This document shows positions 33,850-45,399 of a stretch of DNA of 64,000 nucleotides, in pieces. Location: contig NW_026729194.1 in assembly GCF_030272615.1 (NCBI RefSeq), positions 62,001 through 126,000 of the forward strand, read 5' to 3'. Origin of the DNA: Cryptomeria japonica (lineage: Eukaryota > Streptophyta > Pinopsida > Cupressales > Cupressaceae). Both the position numbers and the translations under genes were made by a program. Below the pieces are notes generated by a model. The model had not been told where the DNA came from, did no database searches, and was given only the letters and a program-made list of their open reading frames with translations. Numbering within the stretch: the first letter of the stretch is position 1; each line of letters begins with the position of its first letter.

Positions 33850-34652
33850 TGGTGTAGCCATAACTAGGAAAAACCCTCAAAAGAGTCAACCAACTTATGT
33901 AGCAAGAGAGACACAACAAACACAACAAGAAAATATAATAATTTCACATAAATAGATCATTTAAAGCCTTAGAGCTTCTGGCCATCATCCGTGTATCATC
34001 ATATTATCATCAAAGAACATTTGGTAATTAACCAGTTACATGCAGGCTTCAAGCTAGATACAATCCAATCGGGACTCTAAGAATCAACCAGATCACAACG
34101 TGCAAATATCAATCCTTATTCTAAGTTTTACTTTCTCTTCCCCCTAGAAATGGTACATAACATCATATTTATACTCACTGGAACATGAAACATTCACCAA
34201 TACAAGAAAATGAAACATGTAATTAGGTCAACCCTAAGAATTAGGTAAATCTTTCTAGAAAATAACAACCAAGTGATGTGGTTCAGTAGGAAGGTCGGCC
34301 ACACACCAAAGAGCATCGAACAAGGCCCAAGATTGTTCCACATGCCAAAAATCATGTCGGTAATGAAGAAAAACCAACGGGTAAGAACAAAAACTATCTC
34401 AGAACCCAGAAACACTCAATCAGAAGCCATATATATCTGGAAAAGAACCCAAATAAACTGAAAATATTGAATCAAGCACATGAAACCATCTAGAAAATAA
34501 AAAATAAGATCTGCCATGAAGTACAAGCAACTCTCGGTAGCAACCAGTAAGAACACAAAAAACTGCACAAAGAACTAAATAAGAACAAAATTGAAAGGAA
34601 ATATTTTTGGTTGATGCCAGATTGCTCATCGACCAAGGATGCTCCTGCATCA
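33850..34652 (-). repeat. 5' LTR of gypsy copy A
   Basis: 803 bases. On the minus strand it begins TGATGCAGGAGC and ends CTACACCA, with the primer-site remnant AGTGGTATTAGAGCT inside (33849-33835, one change). Confidence 0.85.
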
Positions 34653-35193
34653 CTTTAACTTTAGGTTCTAAATCATGTCTCTCTTTTTTCCTTTTATTTC
34701 CTTTTAGAGGTCTTCTTCTCAATTTTTATAGTCTTAATAAGGGTTCCAGGCAAACTCAATATTACCAATGGTAGGATAAATGCAAATCTTATCCTTGTTT
34801 AACCAAATGCCTCAAAAACTCTCTGCAAAACAACATCCTCAAATAGTTTATCCATTCTTTTATCATGTCCTTTCTGAATTTTCTCTTCCCCTATCCTTTC
34901 TTCAATTTCTTCCACTATACCAAAACTAAACTTCCTCTTCATAAATGTCATAACGAAGCTCAAAATCCATATTATTTTGGGTTCTACTGCTAGAATATAA
35001 AAGTTGTCCCTACTTACTAGAAACGTGACTGCGTCTTTGTATTTCCAAACCACAAATGGAGGAAATCTTTGTACCTTTTGCATTGTGTCATATTTTTTTA
35101 ACATGCTAGAGAATATGCTATTGTATGCCTTGTTATCTATTTTGAACTCTATAATGTTTTCTTTGATTTGTAATTCAATAGGAGATGAACTTC
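34653..35193 (-). pseudogene. Unrecognised coiled-coil ORF, N-side fragment, copy A
   Basis: Minus strand 35193 to 34653. It opens after an intron-like tttag and contains FPPFVVWKYKDAVTFLVSRD, FVMTFMKRKFSFGIVEEIEE, KGHDKRMDKLFEDVVLQRVF and, after stops near 34800, a Lys/Arg-rich region ending DLEPKVK at the gypsy LTR. Read across the gypsy insertion in units B and C, the frame continues into EFERISKEDAYKEK, so this is the upstream part of the ORF at 41400-43498. The protein is charged, probably helical, and resembles no family I can name. It occurs four times in the window (A, B, C, D). Confidence 0.6.
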
Positions 35194-36352
35194 CCTAAAC
35201 ACAATTATCTTTTTCCTAAAGTTCATTCATAAACATGAAATTTAAAAAAATAATCAAGGAGCCATATTTGAATTCATATTTACTCACCTTGGTCCTTTTA
35301 AGATTAACTAGTAGCTACTACCTCATCATCTCACTCAAGTAAAAATTCTCTTCAACAACTACAATTTGATGTTCAATATGAATTTCAATTGTGTTCCTTT
35401 AATACATACTTACTCACCTTAGTCCATTTAAGATTATCTAGTATAAACAAGGACATGGATACCCGATGGAGATAGGAAACCACCCGACCATGTGGAACCT
35501 GAAGTCCCACCCCCCATGCTAGGAGATAGACATATGGCCCTCAAAAAAATAGGGAGCCAAAGGAGGGAAACTACCTATACCCATGGGTTAACATACAAGG
35601 GAACTCAAGGATACAATTTACACAAGGGCCATTTTAGGGACTTACTAGCAAACTCACAAGGGTAGAACACTATACTTGCCTAATGGTTCTATACAAGTGA
35701 CATAGGTGTAAGACATCAAAATGCATCAAAATATGATTCATAATAGTCCATATATACCCATGAATAGTAACAACATCACATATATAAGTAATCCAATCCA
35801 AGTCCATTTTTAGGTACACATTCCATCTTGAATCCATCCAAAAAACAACTCAAAGCATCAAGAGGTCATAAAATACCTCACAAGACATCAATAACATTTA
35901 TCACATAAATAAAATAGGTCCATATACATTCTTTAAACAACATCATAAACTAAAAATTCAAGTAATCACCTCCTAACCTCATAAAACTCATCACAATTTT
36001 ATGAAACTGGAGGGAAACAATAATAAAACCATATAGGACCAAATTATACTCGAAAAACCCTCCGTAAACAATAATTATAGATGCAAAAGGGAAACGATCT
36101 CATTTAATGAGTTTTCCAAACATATCTCCAAAACCAACCGTTAAAAATATCAAAATGGAGGAAGGCAAAAGGAACATCCATAAGCCAATCAAAGAAAAAC
36201 AATGTCATCATTTAAAAAAAAAATGAATACACAAAAAATGACATGAAAATACCTCAAAAATATTCCATTCCAATATCATTTGAATGAAAGGATAAAAAGT
36301 TCAAAAAAAACCCATCTCAAATGAGGAGAAATGAAGGAAAGACACTTGCCCT
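35194..36352 (-). other. Repeated non-coding sequence upstream of the unknown ORF, with intron-like splice signals
   Basis: Shared with 49756-50943 and 61479-62650. On the minus strand, GGACCAAG followed by GTGAGTAAATATG (near 35300-35285) and a second GGACTAAG/GTGAGTAAGTATG (near 35420-35405) look like consensus 5' splice sites. TGTGTTTAG before GGAAGTTCATC (near 35205-35190) looks like a 3' splice site. This suggests a spliced leader or small exons. No further coding was recognised. Confidence 0.5.
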
Positions 36353-37670
36353 TCCAATTTATTGACCTAGAAATTTTTTAAGCTAAAGCAAGAGACACAA
36401 AGCATCAAGTTCTTGCCATTGGCGCGGTGAGTTTAGACTAGATAAAATTAGAGATAAAGATAAATAGGAAGAAGGAAAGAAATATATAATCACCATTACA
36501 ATAAATACTATCAAAATATTGAATTGTTTTTAAGATAATATATAATTGCTTTATTTTTAAAATTTGATTTAAATTTAATAATTTTTTTGGGAAAAACAAC
36601 TATATGTATTTTTGTAAACTATTTATACAATAAACTTCACACAATATAATGCATTAAACAATGAATATTACATGATTAATTCTAAAGGCTCCCTTATGTT
36701 CAATCATAGAACCATTTTTAAAGCCTAAAGCAAAAACAGAAACATGATAATTACCTATTAATAAAGGCTTTTATGTTTTACCTTCAATTTGACAACCTTT
36801 AGATATCAAAATGTTAATATTTAATAAAAGCATAACTTCAAAATAAGTAAAGAACAAAAAAAAATTAAACTATAACTTTTAGATAAATTTATAAATAAAT
36901 TTTTTTAAATTATATAATTAACCAAACATATTTAAAATTAAAAAAAATTAAAAATAAATCTGTTATTGCATAATTAGAATTTATCAACAAGCATCTTAAA
37001 AAGTAAAATGAAGAAAATAAAAGAATTTAAAATTAAATAATATTATATTTTAATCACACATATTTATATATATATATATATATATATTAAGCATTCTAAA
37101 ATTCGTTTTAAAAAAATTGATTAAATTAATAACCTACTTTCCCTTTAGATTTATAATTGGCAGTATGTGTGTTTAATAAATTTAATACTTGCTCTTACAT
37201 TTAAAAGTAGTTGATCATAATGATTTGTTATGTATAAGCCATGGAATCCGAAGTGTCAGTTGTATCTTAATATAGGACGCATATATTCTAGTTCCAAAAT
37301 ACCAGTATGGATTGACTAACATGCGTGTTACTCGCATGCTTTACATCCTCGATTTTGTAATTAACAACTGCAATTGACTAACCTGTCCCAAACACGTTGT
37401 ACGAAAGGTCCGTTTTGGAGCCAGAATAGACGCAGCCCTTAATATATATGTACGATGAAATCCACTATTACCAATACAGTATTAAATCTCTAGTGCAAAC
37501 AACCATTGGGTTTGATTTTTTTTGTACGAATGGTTATTGTATTTAAATTGAATCAAATACATAAAGTTGTAAAAAAATAAATTTATAATTGATTTAGTAC
37601 ATTGGTCATATCAATATCATTAATGAAGAGATAAATATGTTATTTTATGGAAAAATAAATAAAAATTCTA
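36353..37670. other. A+T-rich upstream region of the GMC gene, no gene seen
   Basis: Unique in the window: unit 2 lacks it. It contains a TA dinucleotide run at about 37065-37088. No coding frame is evident. Confidence 0.55.
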
Positions 37671-37677
37671 CCGACTA

Positions 37678-37762
37678 TTTTTTGTCTGAGCCAATAGAAA
37701 TAAAAAAAATGATATTTTAAAAATGATATTTTTTGTCTGAGCCAATAGAAATAAAATAAATC
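37678..37762 (+). promoter_or_regulatory. Duplicated CCAAT-box block upstream of the GMC gene
   Basis: gtctgagccaatagaaataa occurs twice, with CCAAT at 37691-37695 and 37742-37746 (51 bases apart), about 300-350 bases before the start codon. CCAAT boxes bind NF-Y in plant promoters. The duplication is visible, but its function is inferred. Confidence 0.45.
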
Positions 37763-37969
37763 TTTCTTTGAAATTATTGGCATGCAATACACAAAAGTAG
37801 TCTTAGGTTGAAATTAATGGCATACCAGCCAAATGGAATGTCCAGGGTTGGTGACCGACTCAAGGAGTCTTACGTTAAAAGTAGTTTCATGGTATCTAAT
37901 TAAAAAATTCAAGTGTCCGTGATCATTTATAATTTGAGTTAATTGAAATTACGATTAAGAGAAGTGAAA

Positions 37970-37979
37970 CTATTTAAGA
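37970..37979 (+). promoter_or_regulatory. Candidate TATA box of the GMC gene
   Basis: ctatttaaga lies 58-67 bases before the ATG at 38037, a sensible spacing for a short 5' untranslated region. Confidence 0.45.
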
Positions 37980-38036
37980 GGAATCAGATCGATTTCAATT
38001 TCAAGTCTATACGAGGGGTTAGATCAACTAGTGAGT

Positions 38037-40198
38037 ATGGAGATTCTCTTCTGTCTCATTTCATGCCTGCTGCTTTTCACAAATCATAATGACCTCCACT
38101 GTTCAGCGGTGGCAACGCAGAAATTGGGTGAGTGCATTCTTTCAGTATTTCATTTCAAATTTCAATGTTTTATATGAAGGATGCGTATAAAAATTACAAT
38201 GCTTTTTAAGTTTGGTATGTAATATAGTAATGTGAGTTGTTTTGTGTTTGGCGTTTGCAGAATACCCATATCCTTTTATGACATTTGACGCTGAAAAGGC
38301 AGCTGCAAGAACATATGATTACATTGTGATTGGAGGAGGCACAGCAGGGTGTCCTCTCGCTGCAACTCTGTCACAGCACTATTCTGTTCTTTTAGTGGAA
38401 AGAGGAGATTCCCCTTATGGAAATCCTGACACTGCAGACAATAAAGGCGTATTCAAGGCTTCGGAGGATCCCAACGAGTTGCCTTATGTCATGCAAGGAT
38501 TTGTCTCAGAGGAGGGAGTGCGGTCGGTAAGGGGAAGAGTCCTGGGAGGTGGATCAGCCATTAACGCTGGTTTCTACAGCAGGGCAAGTTCAGAATTCAT
38601 TCGAGAGATGGAGTGGGATGAGAAACTTGTGAATGAGTCGTACGAATGGGTGGAGAAGTTGATGGCCTTCAAACCAGACAAGATTTTCCGTTGGAATTCT
38701 GCTGTGAAGGATGCACTTTTGGAATCTGGAGTGCTTCCTTACAATGGGTATACTCTGGATCATTTGGAGGGAACCAAGTTCAGTGCTTCGACCTTTGACA
38801 ACGAGGGAAGGAGACACACAGCTGCAGATCTTCTGCAATATGCAAATCCAGATAACATTGTGGTTCTTCTGAATGCTACAGCCACCAGAGTCCTCTTTGA
38901 CTCGTCGTCAGGTACGCTTGCACTTTCACTTTTGTGCTTTCCTTTTTTCAGTATTGGCGTGAGCCCCTCTTTCCCTAAATATTAATCAAATCAGTTTAAT
39001 GGTTTTAGATATACCTATATTTTGAAAAGAATAATAATTTTATATTGTTAAAAATGTATTAATTAGAATAATAATTCTCTTCACATATAGTTTTAACAAT
39101 ATAATTATATTGTTTGTATTTTTCTTATTTTTTCATTTTTTTTATTTATTCAACTTTACCATTTTCTAAAATTAAATTAAATCTATGCTATTATGACAAT
39201 ATTTTAAGTTACATTAGAATATTAATATTGTCTATAAAACAATGTTGCAGGAATATTGAAGGCTAATGGTGTTGAGTTGATGACTAGCGTTGATAATCTC
39301 TTATATCAAGTATTTATCAACTATTTGTCAAAATGGAATGAAGTAATTTTATCAGCGGGAAGTATAGGTAGCCCTCAACTTCTTTTATTAAGTGGAATTG
39401 GCCCATTAGAACAACTTGATGAATTGAACATTACTGTATTGTTAGATCTAAACTCGGTAGGGAAAATGATTCAAGATCCCCCATGTACAAGAATCATTTT
39501 GAAATCCGCTAAGGCACTTGAATTTGAAACACCACAAGTAGTGGGTATAATAGACAATTCCCATGTCTACATTTGGGGTGGTAGCTATTTTCAGCAAAAA
39601 AACTCTATAGATGATCAATATATAGGAGCTATCTTCAGCAAGGTGGCATTTCCCTTATCAAGGGGTGAGCTTCGACTTAGTAGCAAAAATGCCAAAGATA
39701 ATCCATTTGTAAGATATAATTACTTTTCTTATCCATTTGATGTACAAGAATGTATTCTTGCTATGAAGGTATTGTCAAATATTACCATGACAACTTCAAT
39801 CCAAGAATTTGCATTTAATACTGGAATTCAATTCATAGGGTCTAAATTGCCGCAAAATATACTGGATAATGATGCCTTGGAAATTTTTTGCAAAGATACC
39901 GTAGGAACACTTTGGCATTACCATGGAGGGTGTGAAGTTAATCATGTGATTGACAGAACATTTCAAGTGAAAGGTGTTGATGGTCTAAGGGTTGTGGATA
40001 ATTCCATTTTCAAGGATAGCCCTGGGACAAATCCACAAGCCACTATCATGATGCTTGGAAGGTATTGTTTGTCCTTTTATATTATATTATATAAAAATAA
40101 TTTAAATTATAATATTATTAACATTTTTTTAATTGCATATGTGTAGGTATGCAGGAATTCGTATCCTTCAAGAGCGGATGAACATTTGTGAATATTAG
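38037..40198 (+). CDS. GMC oxidoreductase, HOTHEAD / mandelonitrile lyase-like, four exons
   Basis: Exons are 38037-38127, 38261-38911, 39251-40061 and 40147-40198. All introns are GT-AG (gtgagt, gtacgc and gtattg donors) and the spliced frame is open for 534 codons. Residues 1-25 are a signal peptide (MEILFCLISCLLLF start), suggesting the secretory route. The FAD-binding YIVIGGGTAG is at about 51-60. The GMC signatures are GRVLGGGSAINAG at 122-134 and GSIGSPQLLLLSGIGP at 284-299. The catalytic region has WHYHGGC near 469-475 and GTNPQAT near 506-512. HOTHEAD-like plant proteins are FAD enzymes linked to cuticular fatty-acid oxidation or cyanogenic lyase activity; the substrate cannot be told. 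It is shorter than the family's usual ~570-590 residues, with about 40 missing near residue 365, after IWGGSYFQQ. That loss leaves activity uncertain. A TATA-like box and CCAAT repeats lie upstream. Confidence 0.87.
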
Positions 40199-40538
40199 AC
40201 CATTTTCAAATATTTTTATAATAAGATGTCACAAACTTATGTTGTTTATTCGCTATTGACATCAAATAGAATGATTTAATTTCTAATAATTTACTTTTCA
40301 TATAATGTTTATATTCAATTGTGGTTTAATATATATTAATTTACAAAATTACAAAGCAAAGAAAAAATGAGGGAAAACTTTGATGATAATATTTATGCAA
40401 AGATATAGATATAATTACTTCAAAGAAATAGGATTTAAAAAAATACTATTTTCTTCTCTAAATTTTTTTGAAATGAATTATTAGACTACTATATTTTATT
40501 AAAAATGATAGAATAAAACATTCACATTTACTATAAGT
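40199..40538. other. GMC gene 3' flank
   Basis: A+T-rich and conserved in unit 2 (52791-53132). A possible polyadenylation signal region (aataag) lies at about 40220. No gene. Confidence 0.5.
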
Positions 40539-41396
40539 TGTTGAACACTATCGGATGTTGAGAGGGGGGAGATCAACTTACACTTAAAACTTGATCAGAT
40601 TTAGCATTCATTATTTCTACCATATCCATGAATGTAAATAATTGAAATCACAAAGACAAACATATATAACACCAAGACTTTTACTTGAAAAACACAAAGA
40701 GGAAAAAACCATGGTGAGAATCATACTCACAATATATCTTTGAGATTAATTACAATGTTTTCGCTAACTACAAAGCAACTCATTGCCCCTGAGATCAAAT
40801 TTTCAGGGTAAGATAGTAAGCTCATTCAAATACAATGAGATCAAAAGATTCAACTAGAAGAGTACTGCATTAAAATGCGGATTATAGTTTAATACTCATC
40901 TGAAACAACCTTTACCACTACTATGCAGCACATCAGGAATGTATTTCTGAACCCTTCTCTACATTAGGAATGCAACATATTCCTCCATGCCACTTCTCAA
41001 GACTACCCAAATATGAATGTAGGTAAGAACATCTTCAACATTCGATCACCTAGTCTTCTAAGAGCATGACATATAATAAGGATGTACATCCAAAAATACT
41101 ATTATATAAATCAAATAATCATCTAAGGTATATCCACCATGTACTAGACTAAAGAGTATGACATATTGTTCAATGAAATAGTCACACATAGTTGAAACAC
41201 TATACCAGTATATACACTCATCAATCAAAGTTGTAGGAGCATCATTATATACTACTTTAAATGTTTATATATGCTTATCAACATTATAGATATAGCCGCA
41301 CAGCATCTGTATAACCATATATCACTACACCATGTAGAAAATATCATTCAAACCACAAGTTTGACATCAATGATGACATGAAATCCATATTTAACA
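40539..41396 (-). repeat. 3' LTR of the element carrying the unknown ORF, unit 1
   Basis: 858 bases. On the minus strand it starts TGTTAAATATGGATTTC and ends GTGTTCAACA. Just inside lies a copia-style purine tract (AAAGGGGGATATTG, minus, near 41408-41395). The block CTCACCATGGTTTTTTCC and the run CTCCCCCCTCTCAACA near its end are typical of copia LTRs. The copy in unit 2 is 53133-54011. The partner 5' LTR is not in the window. Confidence 0.72.
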
Positions 41397-41399
41397 CAA

Positions 41400-43498
41400 T
41401 ATCCCCCTTTGACATTGATAGAAAACCTTGAGCCAACATTTATCTCTCCTCTTTTGACACCAAGGACAAAGGGCACATGAAAAATATATAACGTTGTGTT
41501 GTCTATATAACTCACCCTATTTATAGGATGTCTTCAACAGTAGAATACCTAAAATAAAATTTCACCCATACTATTACATAAATACACAATCAAAAAAATA
41601 TATTACTGAAAGTTCATCTAAACATCTTGCATGGTAGGGATTATCATATCTTTATGAATAACCTTCAATTGTGCCCAAGCAAAGCTACAATCAACTCCCA
41701 CATTATCAAAACTGTGAGCTAGCTCCCCATCTTCAAAATGAGTTGTTGTGCAACTTTACAACTTCCAAACTTAGATACTGATAGAGTCTTTCAAAATTTT
41801 CACCATTCCTATGACATGCATATCAACAATATTCCTTTATCTGAAAAAAGTATTTATTTACATTCTCTTACTGATCTACCAATTGATTTACATTTGTATA
41901 CTAATTTTCTACTTTTCTAGCATTTTCATTTTCATATTTTTTAAGATCAATAGACTTAAATATCTCTAGAATACGAGTCTCAAGAGTTTTTATATCCTTT
42001 TGAATTTTACTTGTGGATTCAAGCTGGGCGTGAAAAAACTTGTATACTTGTCTCACACTATCTACGCTCTACTCAAATGCTACAATATCGTCCTTTAGAT
42101 GGTTGTGTGTCTTTGCACACACTTATTCACTCCGTCTTCTATCAACCTCTTCTCTAAGTCACTTGAGGTAGTTGCTTCAAGAATGAAATCGTATCATTAC
42201 AAAACCTCTAATAGAGTTCACAATTTCTCTTCACCAATTAAGGATTCATCTAATTTAGAATAAAAAACATTCTCTTAGAGAAACTTCAACATATCCTCAA
42301 TTAGTTCAATTAAATACTTGTTTATAGCTATATGATGAAAGACATCACCAAAGTGAAACATTTAGAGAGATGATAATTTGTTCAAATATAATTTTCCTTC
42401 TGTTACTAGTACTTATAATGCCTCTAGTGTATCTATCAATTGAAATTTCATCTAGAATTAAAGAAATAGGGGAATATTGGAAGCTTCACCTATAGACACT
42501 CTTCTTATTGTCTTTTCTTTCTCCTTCAAGATCATTTCTTCTTTCTTCTTTTCTATTGCGTGGTCTATTCTTCTGTCTATCTTCTCATTTTCATCTATTT
42601 GTTAATGCTTCTCCCTTTTTTTTTATACATCTTTCTTTTTCTTCGTTTCTTCCTTAGGAAATTTCATTGCGCTTTGACCAAATTCTTATCAAAATTCACT
42701 TGAATATCTAGAATAGTTTCCAGACCACCTACATCAATCTTGTGTTCCTCTATTCCCTTCTTAGGGACAAACATACTGCGACTTGTTTCTCCACTACAAA
42801 TTCTTGTGTTTTTATCCTCCTTTGGAGAATACAAAATCTTCACCACTTCTTCTACATCCTCAACTACTATATCATTTGGTTGTTTCACTATTATCTTTAG
42901 GTCTTCAATATATCCACCCATAATTTGATTTACCATTTATTTATTTTTGAACCTTGCACTAAGAATTTATGGAATTTTACTTCTTGCTTCTAGAATAAGT
43001 AGGAGCAAAAATTATCAATAGCACTTGCCCTTATGTTATTCTCCTTTTTTACTACATTCTTTCTCTTTTCTATGAAGATTTATATCAAACTTTTGGGTAG
43101 TATCTCTTTAATATCACTAATTTTTGTAAAAATAATCAAGTACCTAATCACAACCTTTTCTATAGTTTCTTTATTCACTAGATGAGACTCATCATACATA
43201 TTTACTATAAACCACAATTATTTATGCATTCATATTCCACTTAGAAGGCTATCCAAATCAAGTGGGTAATAATTTGGACCACCTTTGGGTTTTCCTTCCC
43301 TCTTAGTTAGCTTTTGTACTTTCATTTTTATTTCTTTATTCATTCCTATAGGAGTCTCTCCTAGAGAAACCATAGATCTTTTCTTGTTAGCCAAAGGAAT
43401 TGCATGCTCTTCTTCTTCTTCAATCACCATTTGCTTTGTCTTTATTCTAATCATAATTTTATCTTTCTATGCATCATCTTTTGAGATTCACTCAAATT
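41400..43498 (-). pseudogene. Unrecognised coiled-coil ORF, C-side part, unit 1
   Basis: Minus strand, continuing the ORF interrupted by the gypsy element. Open blocks: 43454-43230 with RIKTKQMVIEEEEEHAIPLA, SLGETPIG and YYPLDLDSLLSGI; then NMYDESHLVNKETIEKV; then 42936-42664 with DVEEVVKILYSPKEDKNTRI, SRSMFVPKKGIEEHKIDVGG and LETILDIQVNFDKNLVKAQ; and near 42060-41930 a long heptad-like stretch (STSKIQKDIKTLETRILEIF). Stops and frame shifts are scattered. It ends before the purine tract near 41408. No gag, protease, RT or integrase motif is present. Because it lies between splice-like signals and an LTR, it is probably the cargo of a large non-autonomous LTR element. Confidence 0.6.
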
Positions 43499-43503
43499 CT
43501 TTA

Positions 43504-45345
43504 TGGTGCAATCATAACTGGTAAAAGCACTCAATAGAGTCAACTGACTTATGTAGCAATAGAGCCACAATAATCCAGCCAAGACTCTAAGAATCAAGTG
43601 AATCACAACATGTGAATCTCAATCCTTATTCTAGGTTCTACTTTCTCTGCCCCCTACAAATGATACATAACATCATATTTATAGCCACCGGAACACATCC
43701 GGGTTGGCCTCATACGATTACATTCACCAATACAGGAAAATGAAACATGTAAGTAGGTCGGCCCTAAGTATTAGGTAAATCTCTTTGGAAAATAACAACC
43801 AAGTGATGTGGTTCAGCAAGAAGGTCAGCCACATGCCAAAGAACATCGGACAAGACCCAAGATGGATCCACATGCTAACAATCACCTCGCTAATGAAGGA
43901 AAGCCAACTGATAAGCACAAGAACTGTCTTAGAACCCATAAATAGTCAATCAATATCTGACTAGAAAAGAACCCAAATGAACTCAAAATATATAATCAAG
44001 AACATGAAACCATATGGAAACCAAAAATAAGATCCACCACGAAGAACAAGCAACTACTGGTACCAACTTGTAAGAACATAGAAAATAGCACAAATAACTT
44101 GTGATGTTGGGAAAATGATGAATAATGGAGATCTAGAGGAAAGCTTTTCTTCCATCTAAGGAGAGGCAAAATTTTCACTTCAGATTTCTCTTCAAACACA
44201 TTTTCTGGATTACATTGGAAGAGGTAGGAAAATACACAAGATTCAACCTCTATAGAAAGAGATACAATTCTGAGTGATGGTAAGGGAATCCACTCTTCTG
44301 ATATTGAGATTTGAATTCATTGAATTGTGTACTAATGATCAAGTGTAAAAGTGACAAAGATCTGATTATAACTCAAGATAGAAGAATATAATGAGGTTGT
44401 GCACCTGGATCTGGCAATAATCTGTCGAAACAAACTCACCCTATGAATTTGGGAAAAATTTGCTTGGATCGTGGCGGGAATGTACATGGTCCTCTGAAAA
44501 ATCTGCAAAATGGAAAGAGTTTTTTTGCTTCTACAAATGGAGCCCAAATATGAAAGTACAACTATGCACCTGCCACCTACACATAGAAAAGAGGGGGAAA
44601 GTTGTTGGGATTGAGGGGTTGCCTTCAAGTCAAACCCCAATTTTTGAATTAACCAAATGATGAAAGAAAGTACTTGCAAGTAAATATAAATGAAAGACTG
44701 TAATCTAAATCAACTCAAGGTAGGTTGTAGATAGAATGTAGATAGTTTTTCTTGTGTGGAATTTAATATTAGAATGAATCTCCTCTTCAATGGTTGAATC
44801 CTTGACTTGAATGCAACACCTAGCCTTGAATGGAGAGTTGAGAATGCTCAATGCTGGAAAGGAATGCTTGAATGCACGATCTCATGTATCTATGTTATGC
44901 TTCTTGATCTTATGTCAAATGGGAGGGGAGATGCAACTTAAATGCTTGTCAATTAGGGCTGATTGACCAGTTTTTCTTTGTAGACAGACATTAGGGGAGT
45001 CTTCCTGTTCAATGTGAAACCTCCAAATCAAATTTAAAAAGGGTCCTTCCCCAAAATGGAGTAGGGGATAGGGGTGTAACACCCCTATCCTAACCTTTTA
45101 TGCAAGAGAGGATATAGTCTAGTCAGTGCGGAGGGGAAGCAAGATGTTGTTTTCAGGCATCAAGAAATTCTCCAGTTTGTGATCAGGCTTAGGGATTTGA
45201 ATCACATGCATGAGGACCCTGTTATGGTTGACATTTGCTAGGGTCGTAATTTCCTGACACTACATAACTAAATACGAATAAAACTAAAAGGAAATATTTT
45301 TGGTTGGTGCAAGATTGCTCATCGACCGATGATGCTCCTCCATCA
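43504..45345 (-). repeat. 3' LTR of gypsy copy B, interrupted
   Basis: On the minus strand it ends GATTGCACCA at the target duplication. The solo LTR occupies 44100-45264. Confidence 0.85.
44100..45264 (-). mobile_element. Solo LTR nested in the gypsy 3' LTR, unit 1
   Basis: 1165 bases with TG...CA ends: TGTGATGTTGGG on the left and CTGACACTACA on the right. It is flanked by taact at 44095-44099 and 45265-45269, a clean 5-base target duplication. It has no interior, primer site or partner LTR. The direction is probably minus, from the TGTAGTGTCAGGAAATT start. The open frames inside it have no known domain. Confidence 0.88.
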
Positions 45346-45399
45346 GACAACCCATGTGAAAAAAGATGTTCCACGAGATGCAACTCATGACCATATAAA

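Larger units (their letters stand above)
32383..34652 (-). mobile_element. Gypsy gag-protease element, copy A, 3'-truncated
   Basis: The 5' LTR (33850-34652) and most of the interior are present on the minus strand. The 3' part and 3' LTR are missing left of 32383. The base quintet ctta-type target (cttta, 34653-34657) next to the LTR is the same as in copies B and C, and so is the flanking ORF. Copy A therefore descends from the same insertion and was produced by segmental duplication, not by a second transposition. Confidence 0.82.

Noticed and set aside
37065-37088. TA repeat as promoter element
   Set aside because: A simple microsatellite almost 1 kb upstream of the start codon; nothing links it to transcription.
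44332-44679. 115-codon minus frame in the solo LTR as a gene
   Set aside because: It lies wholly inside an LTR with a target duplication, is not kept intact in the unit 2 copy, and has no known domain.
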